Source of the DNA: Achromobacter arsenitoxydans SY8
Lineage (GTDB): Bacteria; Pseudomonadota; Gammaproteobacteria; Burkholderiales; Burkholderiaceae_B
Reading direction: 5' to 3'
DNA: 64,000 nt
NCBI RefSeq assembly: GCF_000236785.1
Contig: NZ_AGUF01000021.1
Location: 90,483-154,482, forward strand
Shown here: positions 16,688 through 24,427 of the stretch, in pieces
How the letters are laid out: every line of letters starts with the position of its first letter
Position numbering within the stretch: the stretch's first letter is position 1
Program-made: the position numbers and the translations under genes
The notes under the pieces: generated by a model
Seen by the model: the letters and a program-made list of their open reading frames with translations, nothing else
Told to the model about the DNA's origin: nothing
Database searches by the model: none

Positions 16688-18439
16688 TCAGGGGGTGTTG
16701 ATGAACAGGAGAAGGATGACGATGAACTGGATCAGGCACAGGCCTTTCCAGAAGGCCAGCGGATTGCGTTCGAGCAAAGGCAGGCGTTCGCTACCGCCGG
16801 CTGCGGCGCCGGGGTTGCGCAGCGCATGGGTGAACTCGGACAGCTCGGGCGTGCGCTCGCGCGGATCCGGATGCAGGGCGCGGCTTAGCGCGCTGTCGAC
16901 CCATGCCGGGATCTCGCGGTCGCGGTCCAGCACGGACACGTAGGTCAGGCGCATCTGTGCGGCGCGGCTGCGGGCGCGGGCGGCGTCGGCGCCGTAGGGC
17001 AGGCGCCCGGACAGCATCTGGTAAAGGATCGCGGCCAGCGAATAGATGTCGGACCGGGTCGTGCCCGCCTCGCCCAGGAAGTACTCGGGCGCCGCGTACT
17101 GCGCGGTTCCCAGGACGGGGCCGGGTTCGTCGTCGGGCGCGCCCAGTTCCTGGATGCCGGCCGTGCGGGTGGAACCCAGGTCGATGATCTTGGCCGTGCC
17201 GTCCAGCGTGATCATGATGTTGTCCGGCCGCAGGTCCTGGTGCACGATCTCCAGGCGGTGAAAGGCCTGCAGGCCGCGCGCGACCTGTTCGATGATCGCA
17301 ATGGCCGGTTCCAGCGCTGGCCGCGGATTGGCCGCCATCCATTGCGTCAGCGTGCGGCCTTCGATGTATTCGCTGACCGTGTAGAGCGTGCGGCGCTGGC
17401 GCGTGCGCGGCCAGGCGCGCACGACGTGGCGGCTGTCGATGCGGCGGGCCAGCCATTCCTCGGTCAGCAGCCGCTCCAGGTAGGCCGGATCGTGCCGCAG
17501 GTCCAGCGACGGGATCTTGATGACGACCGTATCACCGCTGGCGATGTCGTTCGCAAGATAGACATGGCTGCGGCTGCTGGCGCGCAATTCGTCCACGATG
17601 CGAAAGCCCTCGAATTCCTGCCCCACGTCCAGCAGGGGAGGACAGGGCAGGCTGCCGGAGTATTGGGCGATCTCGCCGGCCTGGCGCGCGGGCAGGGCGT
17701 CCACGCGCACGATCTGCATCGTCAGGTTGTCGTCGCTGCCGCGTTCCAGGGCAAGCCGCACCAGGGCGCGGGCGGCGGCGTCCAGGTTGTCGCCGTGGGC
17801 GGTGACGGCGTCGCGCAGGTCCTGGTCCGTGATGTGTTCGTACACGCCGTCGGTGGCCAGCAGAAACACGTCGCCGCGTTCCACGGACTGCGTGTGGTAG
17901 TCGATTTCCAGGTGCGGGGCCAGACCCATGGCGCGCCCCAGGTAGCTCTTGTCGTGGGCGACCCAGACGCGGTGGTCTTCGGTCAACTGTTCCACCGCGC
18001 CGTCGCGCAGGCGGTAGATGCGGGCGTCGCCGATGTGCAGGATGTGTGCGGTGGCGCCCTTGAGCACCATCACAGTCAGCGTGCACACATAGCCCCGGTC
18101 CTGGTCCTGGCCGTGGCGCTGGCGGCTTTGCGAATGCAGCCAGGCATTGGTTGCGCCCAGCACCTTCTGGGCCGACTTCTTCACCGACCACGTTTCCGGC
18201 GTGCAGTAATAGTCTTCCAGAAAGCTCGCCACCGCGGTTTCGCTGGCGATGTGGCTGACGTTGCTGCTGCTGATGCCGTCGGCCAGCGCGATTGCGATGC
18301 CCTTGGCGCCTAGCAGCGGCTCGCCCGGTACGCACATCCCATGGAAGTCCTGGTTGACGGGCTTGACACCGGCTTCGGTGTGCTGGCCCGCCGCCACCTT
18401 CAAAGAGGCGGCGGGAGCGCCGGGCGCGTAGCTGTCCAT
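16688..18439 (-). CDS. Bifunctional PP2C phosphatase / Ser-Thr protein kinase, membrane-anchored
   Basis: 583 residues. The N-terminal 250 residues are a PP2C-type phosphatase (ALADGISSSNVSH, LHIGDARIYRLRDG, LATDGVYEHI). A Hanks-type kinase domain spans about 275-545: VVIKIPSLDL with the ATP-binding lysine, the catalytic loop IVHQDLRPDNIMI, and IDLGS where DFG is usual. A single C-terminal helix (about 563-580) anchors it in the inner membrane. Such fusions recur next to nitrite transporters in betaproteobacteria and pseudomonads, but their targets are not known; a role in adjusting nitrite uptake or reduction is inferred from position. Confidence 0.87.
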   Translation of the reverse strand: MDSYAPGAPAASLKVAAGQHTEAGVKPVNQDFHGMCVPGEPLLGAKGIAIALADGISSSNVSHIASETAVASFLEDYYCTPETWSVKKSAQKVLGATNAWLHSQSRQRHGQDQDRGYVCTLTVMVLKGATAHILHIGDARIYRLRDGAVEQLTEDHRVWVAHDKSYLGRAMGLAPHLEIDYHTQSVERGDVFLLATDGVYEHITDQDLRDAVTAHGDNLDAAARALVRLALERGSDDNLTMQIVRVDALPARQAGEIAQYSGSLPCPPLLDVGQEFEGFRIVDELRASSRSHVYLANDIASGDTVVIKIPSLDLRHDPAYLERLLTEEWLARRIDSRHVVRAWPRTRQRRTLYTVSEYIEGRTLTQWMAANPRPALEPAIAIIEQVARGLQAFHRLEIVHQDLRPDNIMITLDGTAKIIDLGSTRTAGIQELGAPDDEPGPVLGTAQYAAPEYFLGEAGTTRSDIYSLAAILYQMLSGRLPYGADAARARSRAAQMRLTYVSVLDRDREIPAWVDSALSRALHPDPRERTPELSEFTHALRNPGAAAGGSERLPLLERNPLAFWKGLCLIQFIVILLLFINTP

Positions 18440-18455
18440 GCGAAGGGCGCGGGGA

Positions 18456-19268
18456 TCAGTTGAAGCGGCGCTTGGGCGCGGTCTTCATGTGCGTGGTGTA
18501 AAGCGTCAGGCCGGTCAGCGATATGCCGCCGACCAGGTTGCCCAGCACCACCGGGATTTCGTTCCAGATCATGTAGTCCATGATCGAGAAATTGCCGCCC
18601 ATGATCATCGCCGACGGGAACAGGAACATGTTGACGATGGAGTGCTCGAAGCCCATTGCGAAAAACAGCATGACCGGCATCCACATGGCGATGACCTTGC
18701 CGCTGACGGTCGTGGAGATCATGGCGCCGACCACGCCCAGCGACACCATCCAGTTGCACAGCACGCCGCGGATGAAGATCGTCAGCATGCCGCCCGCGCC
18801 GTATTCCTTGTAGCCCAGCGTGCGGTTTTCGCCGATGTGCGAGATGACCTGGCCGACCTTGTTGGGCGGCACCGAAAAGCCGTAGGTGAATACGATGGCC
18901 ATCAGGACGGCCACGGTCAGCGCGCCCAGGAAGTTGCCCACGAATACCAGGCCCCAGTGCTTGAGGATGCCGCCGGCGGTGACGCCCGGACGCTTGTCGA
19001 ACAGCGCCAGCGGCGTCAGGACGAAGACCCCGGTCAACAGGTCGAAGCCCATCAGATACAGGATGCAGAAACCCACCGGAAACAGCGCCGCGCCCAGGAT
19101 GGGCGATTCGGTCTGCACCGTGACGGTTACCGCAAAGACTGCGGCGATCGCCAGGATGCCGCCGGCCATGAAGGCGCGGATCAGGACGTCGCGCGTCGCC
19201 ATGTAAAGCTTGGATTCGCCTGCATCCACCATCTTGGTGACGAACTCGGAGGGAGCTAGGTAGGACAT
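18456..19268 (-). CDS. nirC: Formate/nitrite channel family transporter (NirC-like)
   Basis: 270 residues with six hydrophobic segments, the FocA/NirC fold. It begins SYLAPSEFVTKMVDAGESK and contains the HWGLVFVGNFLGAL segment typical of the family. AGGAAAC lies before the start. Placed between nirD and the phosphatase/kinase gene it most likely imports nitrite for NirBD. A formate channel role is possible for the family but unlikely in this context. Confidence 0.9.
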   Translation of the reverse strand: MSYLAPSEFVTKMVDAGESKLYMATRDVLIRAFMAGGILAIAAVFAVTVTVQTESPILGAALFPVGFCILYLMGFDLLTGVFVLTPLALFDKRPGVTAGGILKHWGLVFVGNFLGALTVAVLMAIVFTYGFSVPPNKVGQVISHIGENRTLGYKEYGAGGMLTIFIRGVLCNWMVSLGVVGAMISTTVSGKVIAMWMPVMLFFAMGFEHSIVNMFLFPSAMIMGGNFSIMDYMIWNEIPVVLGNLVGGISLTGLTLYTTHMKTAPKRRFN

Positions 19269-19317
19269 GATGTTTCCTGTTGCTTTAAAGAGGGATTGGT
19301 GATTGCGGCGGCGCCCG

Positions 19318-19668
19318 TCAGGCGATTTCCACCGCGTCGCCGTTAAAGCGCGCCTGCCAGGTGCGCAGGCGCTGGTCGGGGTATTGCACGCAGCTGCCGT
19401 CCGCCAGGCGGAAGTGCTGCTTGTAGAGCGGCGAAGCCACCACCAGGTCGCCGTTCAACTGGCCGACGATGCCGCGGCCGATGACGTTGGCGCCCGATTT
19501 CGGATCGCGGTTGGACACGGCGTACAGCGTGGGGCCGTCGGCGTCGGGCAGGTAGAACAGGGCCACCTGCGCGCCGTCGACCAGCGCGACCACGCCGGAA
19601 TTCGCCACCAGGTCCTGTCGCAGGCAGGCGTGTAGCCACACGGGCTGTTGCAAGGGTTGGGCGGACAT
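19318..19668 (-). CDS. nirD: Nitrite reductase small subunit NirD
   Basis: 116 residues, a Rieske-like fold without the complete Rieske cluster ligands, as in other NirD proteins (VALFYLPDADGPTLYAVSNRDP split, then GRGIVGQLNGDLVVASPLYKQ region). It partners NirB in the cytoplasmic NADH-dependent reduction of nitrite to ammonium. Its ATG overlaps the nirB stop (TGATG), so the two are translationally coupled. Confidence 0.95.
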   Translation of the reverse strand: MSAQPLQQPVWLHACLRQDLVANSGVVALVDGAQVALFYLPDADGPTLYAVSNRDPKSGANVIGRGIVGQLNGDLVVASPLYKQHFRLADGSCVQYPDQRLRTWQARFNGDAVEIA

Positions 19669-22229
19669 CAGGCGATCTCCTCGGCAATCGGGATGACGCG
19701 CGCGGCGGCGCGCGCCGGGGCCGGCCTGGGCTGGCCGCGTTCCTGCACAAACTGGATGTCGGGATCGCCGCCGCTTTCGTTGACGAAGGTGCGGAAGCGC
19801 TTGAGCTTTTCGGGATCGCTGATGGCGTTGGCCCATTCGCATTCGTACCGGTCCACCACCAGCTGCATCTGCGCTTCCAGCTCGGCGGCCAGGCCCAGGC
19901 TGTCGTCGATCACCACCTGCTTCAGGAATTCCAGGCCGCCTTCCAGGGACTCGCGCCACACCGAGGTGCGCTGCAGCTTGTCGGCCGTGCGGATGTAGAA
20001 CATCAGCAGACGGTCGATGTAGCGGATGAGGGTGGCGTCGTCCAGATCGGTGGCGAACAGTTCGGCGTGGCGCGGGCGCATGCCGCCGTTGCCGCACACG
20101 TACAGGTTCCAGCCGTTTTCGGTGGCGATCACGCCGATGTCCTTGCTTTGCGCTTCGGCGCACTCGCGGGTGCAGCCGGACACGGCGAACTTCAGCTTGT
20201 GCGGCGCGCGCAGGCCCTTGTAGCGGTGCTCAATGTCCAGCGCCATCTTCACGCTGTCCTGCACGCCGTAGCGGCACCAGGTGCTGCCGACGCAGGATTT
20301 CACCGTGCGCGTGGACTTGCCGTAGGCGTGGCCCGTCTCGAAGCCCGCGGCAATCAGCTCCGACCAGATGGACGGCAGCTCGTGCAACTGTGCGCCGAAC
20401 AGGTCGATACGCTGACCGCCCGTGACCTTGACGTACAGCTTGTACTTCTTGGCCACGGCGCCGATGGCGATCAGGCCGTCGGGCGTGACCTCGCCGGCCG
20501 GCATGCGCGGCACCACGGAATAGGTGCCGTTCTTCTGCATGTTGGCCATGAACGTGTCGTTGGTGTCCTGCAGCGGCACCAGATGCGGATCCTGGATGGG
20601 CCGGTTCCAGCACGACGCCAGGATGCTGCCCACGGCGGGCTTGCAGATCTCGCAGCCCACGTGGCCGCGGCCATGGCTGGCCAGCAGTTCCTCGAACGAT
20701 TCGATGCCGCCCACGCGCACGATCGCGTAGAGCTCCTGGCGGGTGTAGGCGAAGTGCTCGCACAGGCTCTTGTCCACCGCGACGCCGCGGCTGGCCAGCT
20801 CATGTTCGACCACTTGCTTGAGCAGGCCGGCGCAGCCGCCGCAGCCGGACGCAGCCTTGGTGCAGGCCTTGACGCCTGCCAGGTCCGTACAGCCGCCGTC
20901 GATGGCGTCGCAGATGGCGCCCTTGTTCACGTTGTGGCACGAACAGATGGTGGCGGCAGCGGGCAGGGCGTCCACGCCCAGCAGCGGCGCGGCCTGGCCT
21001 TGCGGCAGGATCAGGCTGGACGGATCGGCCGGCGGCGCGATGCCGTTCTGCGCGTACTGCAGCAGAGTGTCGTAGTAGCTGTTGTCGCCCACGAGCACCG
21101 CGCCCAGCACGCGCTTGCCGTCGGCCGACACCACCAGCCGGCGGTAGCTGGAGCCGGCTTCGTCGATGAATCGGTAGCTGCGCGAACCCGGCGTGGCGCC
21201 GTGCGCGTCGCCGATCGAACCCACGTCCACGCCCAGCAGCTTGAGCTTGGTGGACATATCGGCGCCCGTGAAAGGCTGCTCGGGCGCGCCGCAAAGCTCG
21301 GCCGCCACGATGCGCGCCATCTGGTAGCCGGGCGCCACCAGGCCGAACACCGCGCCGTTCCAGGATGCGCATTCGCCGATGGCGTAGATTTGGTCGTCGC
21401 TGGTGCGGCAATGGTCGTCGATGGCGACGCCGCCGCGCTCGGCCAGCGCCAGCCCGGCCTTGCGCGCCAGGAACACCTGCGGGCGGATTCCGGCCGAAAA
21501 CACGATCAGGTCGGTTTCCAGCGGCGCGCCCTCGGCAAAGCGCATGCGGTAACGGTACTGCGTGCCGGGCTTGATGTCCTGCGTGGCGCGCGACAGGTGC
21601 ACGCCCACGCCCAGCGATTCGATACGCGCCTTCAGCGCCGCGCCGCCGGCCTCGTCCAGTTGCACCGGCATCAGGCGCGGCGCGAATTCCACCACGTGCG
21701 CTTCCAGGTTCAGCGACTTGAGCGCATTGGCCGCTTCCAGCCCCAGCAGGCCGCCGCCCACGACCACGCCGCGCCGCGCGCCGCGGGCCGCTTCGCGGAT
21801 CAGGTCCAGGTCGTCGATGGTGCGATACACCAGGCGCGACGTGCCTTCGGCGCCCGCGATCGGCGGCACGAAGGGGTAAGAGCCGGTGGCCAGCACCAGC
21901 TTGTCGTAGGCCGTGCGGCCGCTGGCGGTAACCACCTCCTGCTGGCGGCGGTCGATGTCCAGCACCGGCTCGCCCAGGTGCAGGGTCACGCCTTCCTGTT
22001 CATAGAGCGAAGCCTCGCCCATCGCCATTGATTCGGCGTCGCGCCCGTTCAGGTATTCGGAAAGGTGGACGCGATCATAGGCGCGGCGGGTTTCCTCGCC
22101 GAAAACGTGGATGCGATAGCGCTCCAGGGCGCCGCGGGCGATCAATTGCTCGACGCAATGATGGCCCACCATGCCGTTGCCGATGACAACCAGCGTCTGC
22201 AAGGAATCGGATGTGGCCGCTGCATTCAT
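19668..22229 (-). CDS. nirB: Nitrite reductase [NAD(P)H] large subunit NirB
   Basis: 853 residues. It has an N-terminal FAD-binding site (VVIGNGMVGHHCVEQL near 14-29), an NADH-binding GVVVGGGLLGLEAAN near 154-168, a BFD-type [2Fe-2S] region from about 427 (CSCHNVNKGAICDAI and GCGGCAGLL), and the siroheme/[4Fe-4S] cysteines in CVGSTWCRYG (about 644) and CTRECAEA (about 684). It reduces nitrite to ammonium with six electrons from NADH. It is the first gene of a six-gene operon and is preceded by a sigma-54 promoter and attenuator-like leader. No nitrate reductase gene is present in the window. Confidence 0.96.
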   Translation of the reverse strand: MNAAATSDSLQTLVVIGNGMVGHHCVEQLIARGALERYRIHVFGEETRRAYDRVHLSEYLNGRDAESMAMGEASLYEQEGVTLHLGEPVLDIDRRQQEVVTASGRTAYDKLVLATGSYPFVPPIAGAEGTSRLVYRTIDDLDLIREAARGARRGVVVGGGLLGLEAANALKSLNLEAHVVEFAPRLMPVQLDEAGGAALKARIESLGVGVHLSRATQDIKPGTQYRYRMRFAEGAPLETDLIVFSAGIRPQVFLARKAGLALAERGGVAIDDHCRTSDDQIYAIGECASWNGAVFGLVAPGYQMARIVAAELCGAPEQPFTGADMSTKLKLLGVDVGSIGDAHGATPGSRSYRFIDEAGSSYRRLVVSADGKRVLGAVLVGDNSYYDTLLQYAQNGIAPPADPSSLILPQGQAAPLLGVDALPAAATICSCHNVNKGAICDAIDGGCTDLAGVKACTKAASGCGGCAGLLKQVVEHELASRGVAVDKSLCEHFAYTRQELYAIVRVGGIESFEELLASHGRGHVGCEICKPAVGSILASCWNRPIQDPHLVPLQDTNDTFMANMQKNGTYSVVPRMPAGEVTPDGLIAIGAVAKKYKLYVKVTGGQRIDLFGAQLHELPSIWSELIAAGFETGHAYGKSTRTVKSCVGSTWCRYGVQDSVKMALDIEHRYKGLRAPHKLKFAVSGCTRECAEAQSKDIGVIATENGWNLYVCGNGGMRPRHAELFATDLDDATLIRYIDRLLMFYIRTADKLQRTSVWRESLEGGLEFLKQVVIDDSLGLAAELEAQMQLVVDRYECEWANAISDPEKLKRFRTFVNESGGDPDIQFVQERGQPRPAPARAAARVIPIAEEIA

Positions 22230-22272
22230 GGGATTTCCCCAGGCTTGGAAATTCGGGTTTCAGAAGACAAAC

Positions 22273-22301
22273 GGCGCCCTGGACCTTTCGGTCGGGGCGC
22301 C
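22273..22301 (-). terminator. Intrinsic terminator inside the nirB leader (attenuator)
   Basis: On the minus strand GGCGCCC-C-GACC pairs with GGTC-CA-GGGCGCC around a GAAA tetraloop and is followed by GTTTGTCTTC. It lies 43 bases before the nirB start and downstream of the sigma-54 promoter. A terminator at this place, with a NasR gene in the operon, is the layout expected for transcription attenuation relieved by an ANTAR protein. Confidence 0.72.
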
Positions 22302-22329
22302 ATTGCCGGTACTGCTCAAGTTGTCTTGC

Positions 22330-22343
22330 CGGGTTTGCACCCG
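22330..22343 (-). other. Leader RNA hairpin upstream of the nirB terminator
   Basis: On the minus strand CGGGT-GCAA-ACCCG forms a 5-bp hairpin (or a 4-bp stem with a hexaloop) only a few bases after the predicted transcription start. ANTAR proteins bind paired hexaloop hairpins; only one good hairpin is evident here and its loop does not plainly match the A1/G4 consensus, so binding is not shown. AAGACAA just downstream is complementary to UUGUCUU at the foot of the terminator. Confidence 0.4.
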
Positions 22344-22357
22344 CACATGGCTTATCA

Positions 22358-22373
22358 AGCAAAGTCCGTGCCA
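22358..22373 (-). promoter_or_regulatory. Sigma-54 (-24/-12) promoter of the nir operon
   Basis: The minus strand reads TGGCACGGACTTTGCT, a full match to the consensus TGGCACG-N4-TTGCW with the invariant GG and GC ten bases apart. Transcription would begin near 22347, giving a leader of about 118 nt that contains the hairpin and terminator. RpoN dependence implies an NtrC-type activator and nitrogen control. Confidence 0.85.
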
Positions 22374-22490
22374 GGTTGCGGATGAGGCGGGCGACTCGCG
22401 CACTACGACGCAGTTTTCATTGGGAAGAAGGCATTGGCTCGGGAGAAATCAGCCAGGGCCCGGCGTTGGCATTGCTCCGGGCCCGTGCTT

Positions 22491-22529
22491 CAAACCGGTG
22501 CAACTCCCTGTGCGCGTTGCACCGGTTTG
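22491..22529. repeat. 13-bp perfect inverted repeat upstream of the nir promoter
   Basis: CAAACCGGTGCAA at 22491-22503 and TTGCACCGGTTTG at 22517-22529 are separated by 13 bp. The repeat is about 120-160 bp upstream of the -24 element, the usual distance of enhancer sites. It has no U-run and lies between two divergent promoters, so a protein-binding site is more likely than a terminator. Confidence 0.55.
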
Positions 22530-22534
22530 GCGCA
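22518..22534. promoter_or_regulatory. NtrC-like enhancer site
   Basis: TGCACC-GGTTT-GGCGCA matches the NtrC consensus TGCACC-N5-GGTGCA at 11 of 12 half-site positions and lies about 150 bp upstream of the sigma-54 promoter. It overlaps one arm of the inverted repeat at 22491-22529. Confidence 0.5.
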
Positions 22535-22578
22535 GTGCACCATGGGTAAATGAACCGTCGCCAATAGTTGTTCTTAAA

Positions 22579-22593
22579 TGAGAATAATTGTTA
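22579..22593. promoter_or_regulatory. Fur box before the ECF sigma gene
   Basis: TGAGAATAATTGTTA matches the 7-1-7 Fur consensus TGATAAT-N-ATTATCA at 12 of 14 defined positions. It covers an in-frame ATG at 22578, which argues that translation starts downstream at 22632. Iron repression of the sigma/FecR/receptor set is expected. Confidence 0.75.
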
Positions 22594-22631
22594 TTATTGC
22601 GGGTTGGCCCCGTTCCCGATGCTGTTTCCCT

Positions 22632-23132
22632 ATGTCTCGTTCATCCATGCCAAGAAAGGGATGGCTCGCCCACTACCGCGAGCTGTTCGGCATATGGCGG
22701 CGCAAGAACTTGCATGACGGCGAGGACGCCATCCAGGATGCCGTGGTCAAAATGCTGGAGAACGGGCTGGGCGGCGTCGATGACCCGCGAGCCTATCTGT
22801 CCCGCAGCACCGCCAACGGCTTGATCGACCGCCATCGACGTCGCACGCTGCTGGAGTTTCGCCCTTGGGACGATCTGGACGAAGACGAGCATCCGTCGGT
22901 GGAAGACGGACAGGCGTCGATCTTCACGGCGGAATTGCTTGACGCCCTGATGGTTGCCTTGCAGGAATTGCCGCTGGCATGCCAGAAGGTCTATATCCGT
23001 CATCGGATAGAGGGCTGGACGCATGCGGAGATCGCGCGGGACCTGGGGGTGTCGCGCAGCATGGTTGAAAAACACATGAACCGCGCTCTGCTGCATATTC
23101 ACGAGAGGCTGCAAAAATACTCGCCGTACTGA
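22632..23132 (+). CDS. ECF sigma factor, FecI type
   Basis: 166 residues from the ATG at 22632; the earlier in-frame ATG is inside the Fur box, and an ATG at 22647 is also possible. Region 2 (DAIQDAVVKMLENG and DPRAYLSRSTANGLIDRHRRR in pieces) and region 4 (LPLACQKVYIRHRIEGWTHAEIARDLGVS in pieces, then EKHMNRAL) are clear. It would direct transcription of the TonB receptor gene downstream when signalled through the FecR protein. Confidence 0.9.
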   Translation: MSRSSMPRKGWLAHYRELFGIWRRKNLHDGEDAIQDAVVKMLENGLGGVDDPRAYLSRSTANGLIDRHRRRTLLEFRPWDDLDEDEHPSVEDGQASIFTAELLDALMVALQELPLACQKVYIRHRIEGWTHAEIARDLGVSRSMVEKHMNRALLHIHERLQKYSPY

Positions 23133-23223
23133 CTGCGGCGACAAGCGCCCTCGAACGTCTTGCTGGATGTGAGGGTGCGAAAATTCCCGTATTCCCCAAT
23201 GCCGTGAACACTGTCGCTTGACT

Positions 23224-24225
23224 ATGGCCCTTGACGATCCGAATACTCCTGACGACCTGCGCCGGCGCGCCGTTTATTGGCTGACCCGGATGCAGTCGGG
23301 AGACGCCACGCACGAAGAGGTCGATGCGTGCGCCGCCTGGCGCCGCGCGAACCCGGAGCATGATCGCGCCTACCGCAGCGTCGAGTTTTTCTGGACGGCC
23401 TCGGGCCATCTTCCGCAAAAGAAGCTGCGCGCCATTCTGGCCAGCGGCGAAGCGCCCGGGCTGGATTCGCGGGGGCTGACGCGGCGGCAATTCGGTTGGG
23501 GCGTGGCAGGGGCCTGTGCCGCTGTCGCGGCGGGGGCCATCTATCTGCCCGCAATGCTCGCCGCGCCGGCCCTGCATCAGGCGTCGATGGATACGGGAAA
23601 AGGCGCGAGCCGCGAATCGGTGCTGCCTGACGGATCCGTGCTGACCTTGAATGTGGGCACGCGGTTGGACGTCGCCCTGTACCAGGACCGGCGTGTGATC
23701 GAGCTGGCGGCGGGCGAAGTCTTCCTGAGCGTGGCGCCGGACCGTTCGCGGCCCTTTGTGGTGAAGGCTGGCGATGCCGTGGTCACTGTCACGGGCACCC
23801 GTTTCAACGTGCGGCGCGATGCATCCAGCGTGAAGGTGGCGGTTGAATCGGGTTCCGTGACGGTATCTTCGGGCAACTGGTGGAACACGGAACGGCGGGA
23901 TCTGCGCGCGGGCCAGGCGGTCGAGGTCGGCGGCAGCGGGGTGCTCAGCGAGGGCGCGGTGAACATCCAGAACGTCACGGCATGGCGCCAAGGAAAGATC
24001 GTGCTGGACAACGCGCCGCTGCGCGACGCCGTTGCCGAAATGAACCGCTATCTTGCCCACCCGGCGATCCTGGACGCTGCGCACCTTGGCGACTATCGGG
24101 TCGCGGGCGTCTTCAGCATTGACGACCCCCAATCCATGTTGGGCGCGCTGCCGGCCATTGCTCCGGTCAAGCTCGAACGCCTGCCCGACGGGCGCACCCG
24201 CATTCTTGCGCGTTCGGCAAAGTAG
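23224..24225 (+). CDS. FecR-type anti-sigma/signal transducer
   Basis: 333 residues from the ATG at 23224 (a TTG two codons upstream is in frame). An N-terminal DUF4880 sigma-binding region (AVYWLTRMQSGDATHEEVDA, then AWRRANPEHDRAY) precedes a membrane segment at about 83-105, the FecR domain, and a C-terminal secretin/TonB short domain that contacts the receptor. The membrane segment is preceded by LTRRQFGW, a twin-arginine-like motif, as reported for other FecR proteins exported by Tat. It relays receptor occupancy to the ECF sigma factor encoded before it. Confidence 0.92.
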   Translation: MALDDPNTPDDLRRRAVYWLTRMQSGDATHEEVDACAAWRRANPEHDRAYRSVEFFWTASGHLPQKKLRAILASGEAPGLDSRGLTRRQFGWGVAGACAAVAAGAIYLPAMLAAPALHQASMDTGKGASRESVLPDGSVLTLNVGTRLDVALYQDRRVIELAAGEVFLSVAPDRSRPFVVKAGDAVVTVTGTRFNVRRDASSVKVAVESGSVTVSSGNWWNTERRDLRAGQAVEVGGSGVLSEGAVNIQNVTAWRQGKIVLDNAPLRDAVAEMNRYLAHPAILDAAHLGDYRVAGVFSIDDPQSMLGALPAIAPVKLERLPDGRTRILARSAK

Positions 24226-24277
24226 GGCGTTTCGCCCCGGACTGCCTGCCCAGGGGATATGGCCGGCAGTTACAAAA

Positions 24278-24292
24278 TAGTTATCGTTTTCA
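24278..24292. promoter_or_regulatory. Possible weak Fur box upstream of the TonB receptor gene
   Basis: TAGTTATCGTTTTCA in the 202-bp gap before the receptor matches roughly 9 of 14 Fur consensus positions. The region 24265-24300 is locally AT-rich against its surroundings. The FecI-type promoter itself could not be assigned. Confidence 0.3.
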
Positions 24293-24427
24293 TTGAGGTG
24301 ATCACCCGGTCTGTCCGTCTACCCCTATGAGAAGGCAGTCCCGCATTGCGGGCATGCCTCGGGAGGACCTTGGCCAAGGGTTGCGGCGCACTGCGCCGAT
24401 CATCATCTGATCTGGAAACGGAAGACC

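Noticed and set aside
22578-22631. Upstream extension of the ECF sigma gene from the ATG at 22578
   Set aside because: The ATG and following codons lie inside the Fur box and the added residues do not resemble the N-terminus of FecI-type proteins; the start at 22632 is preferred.
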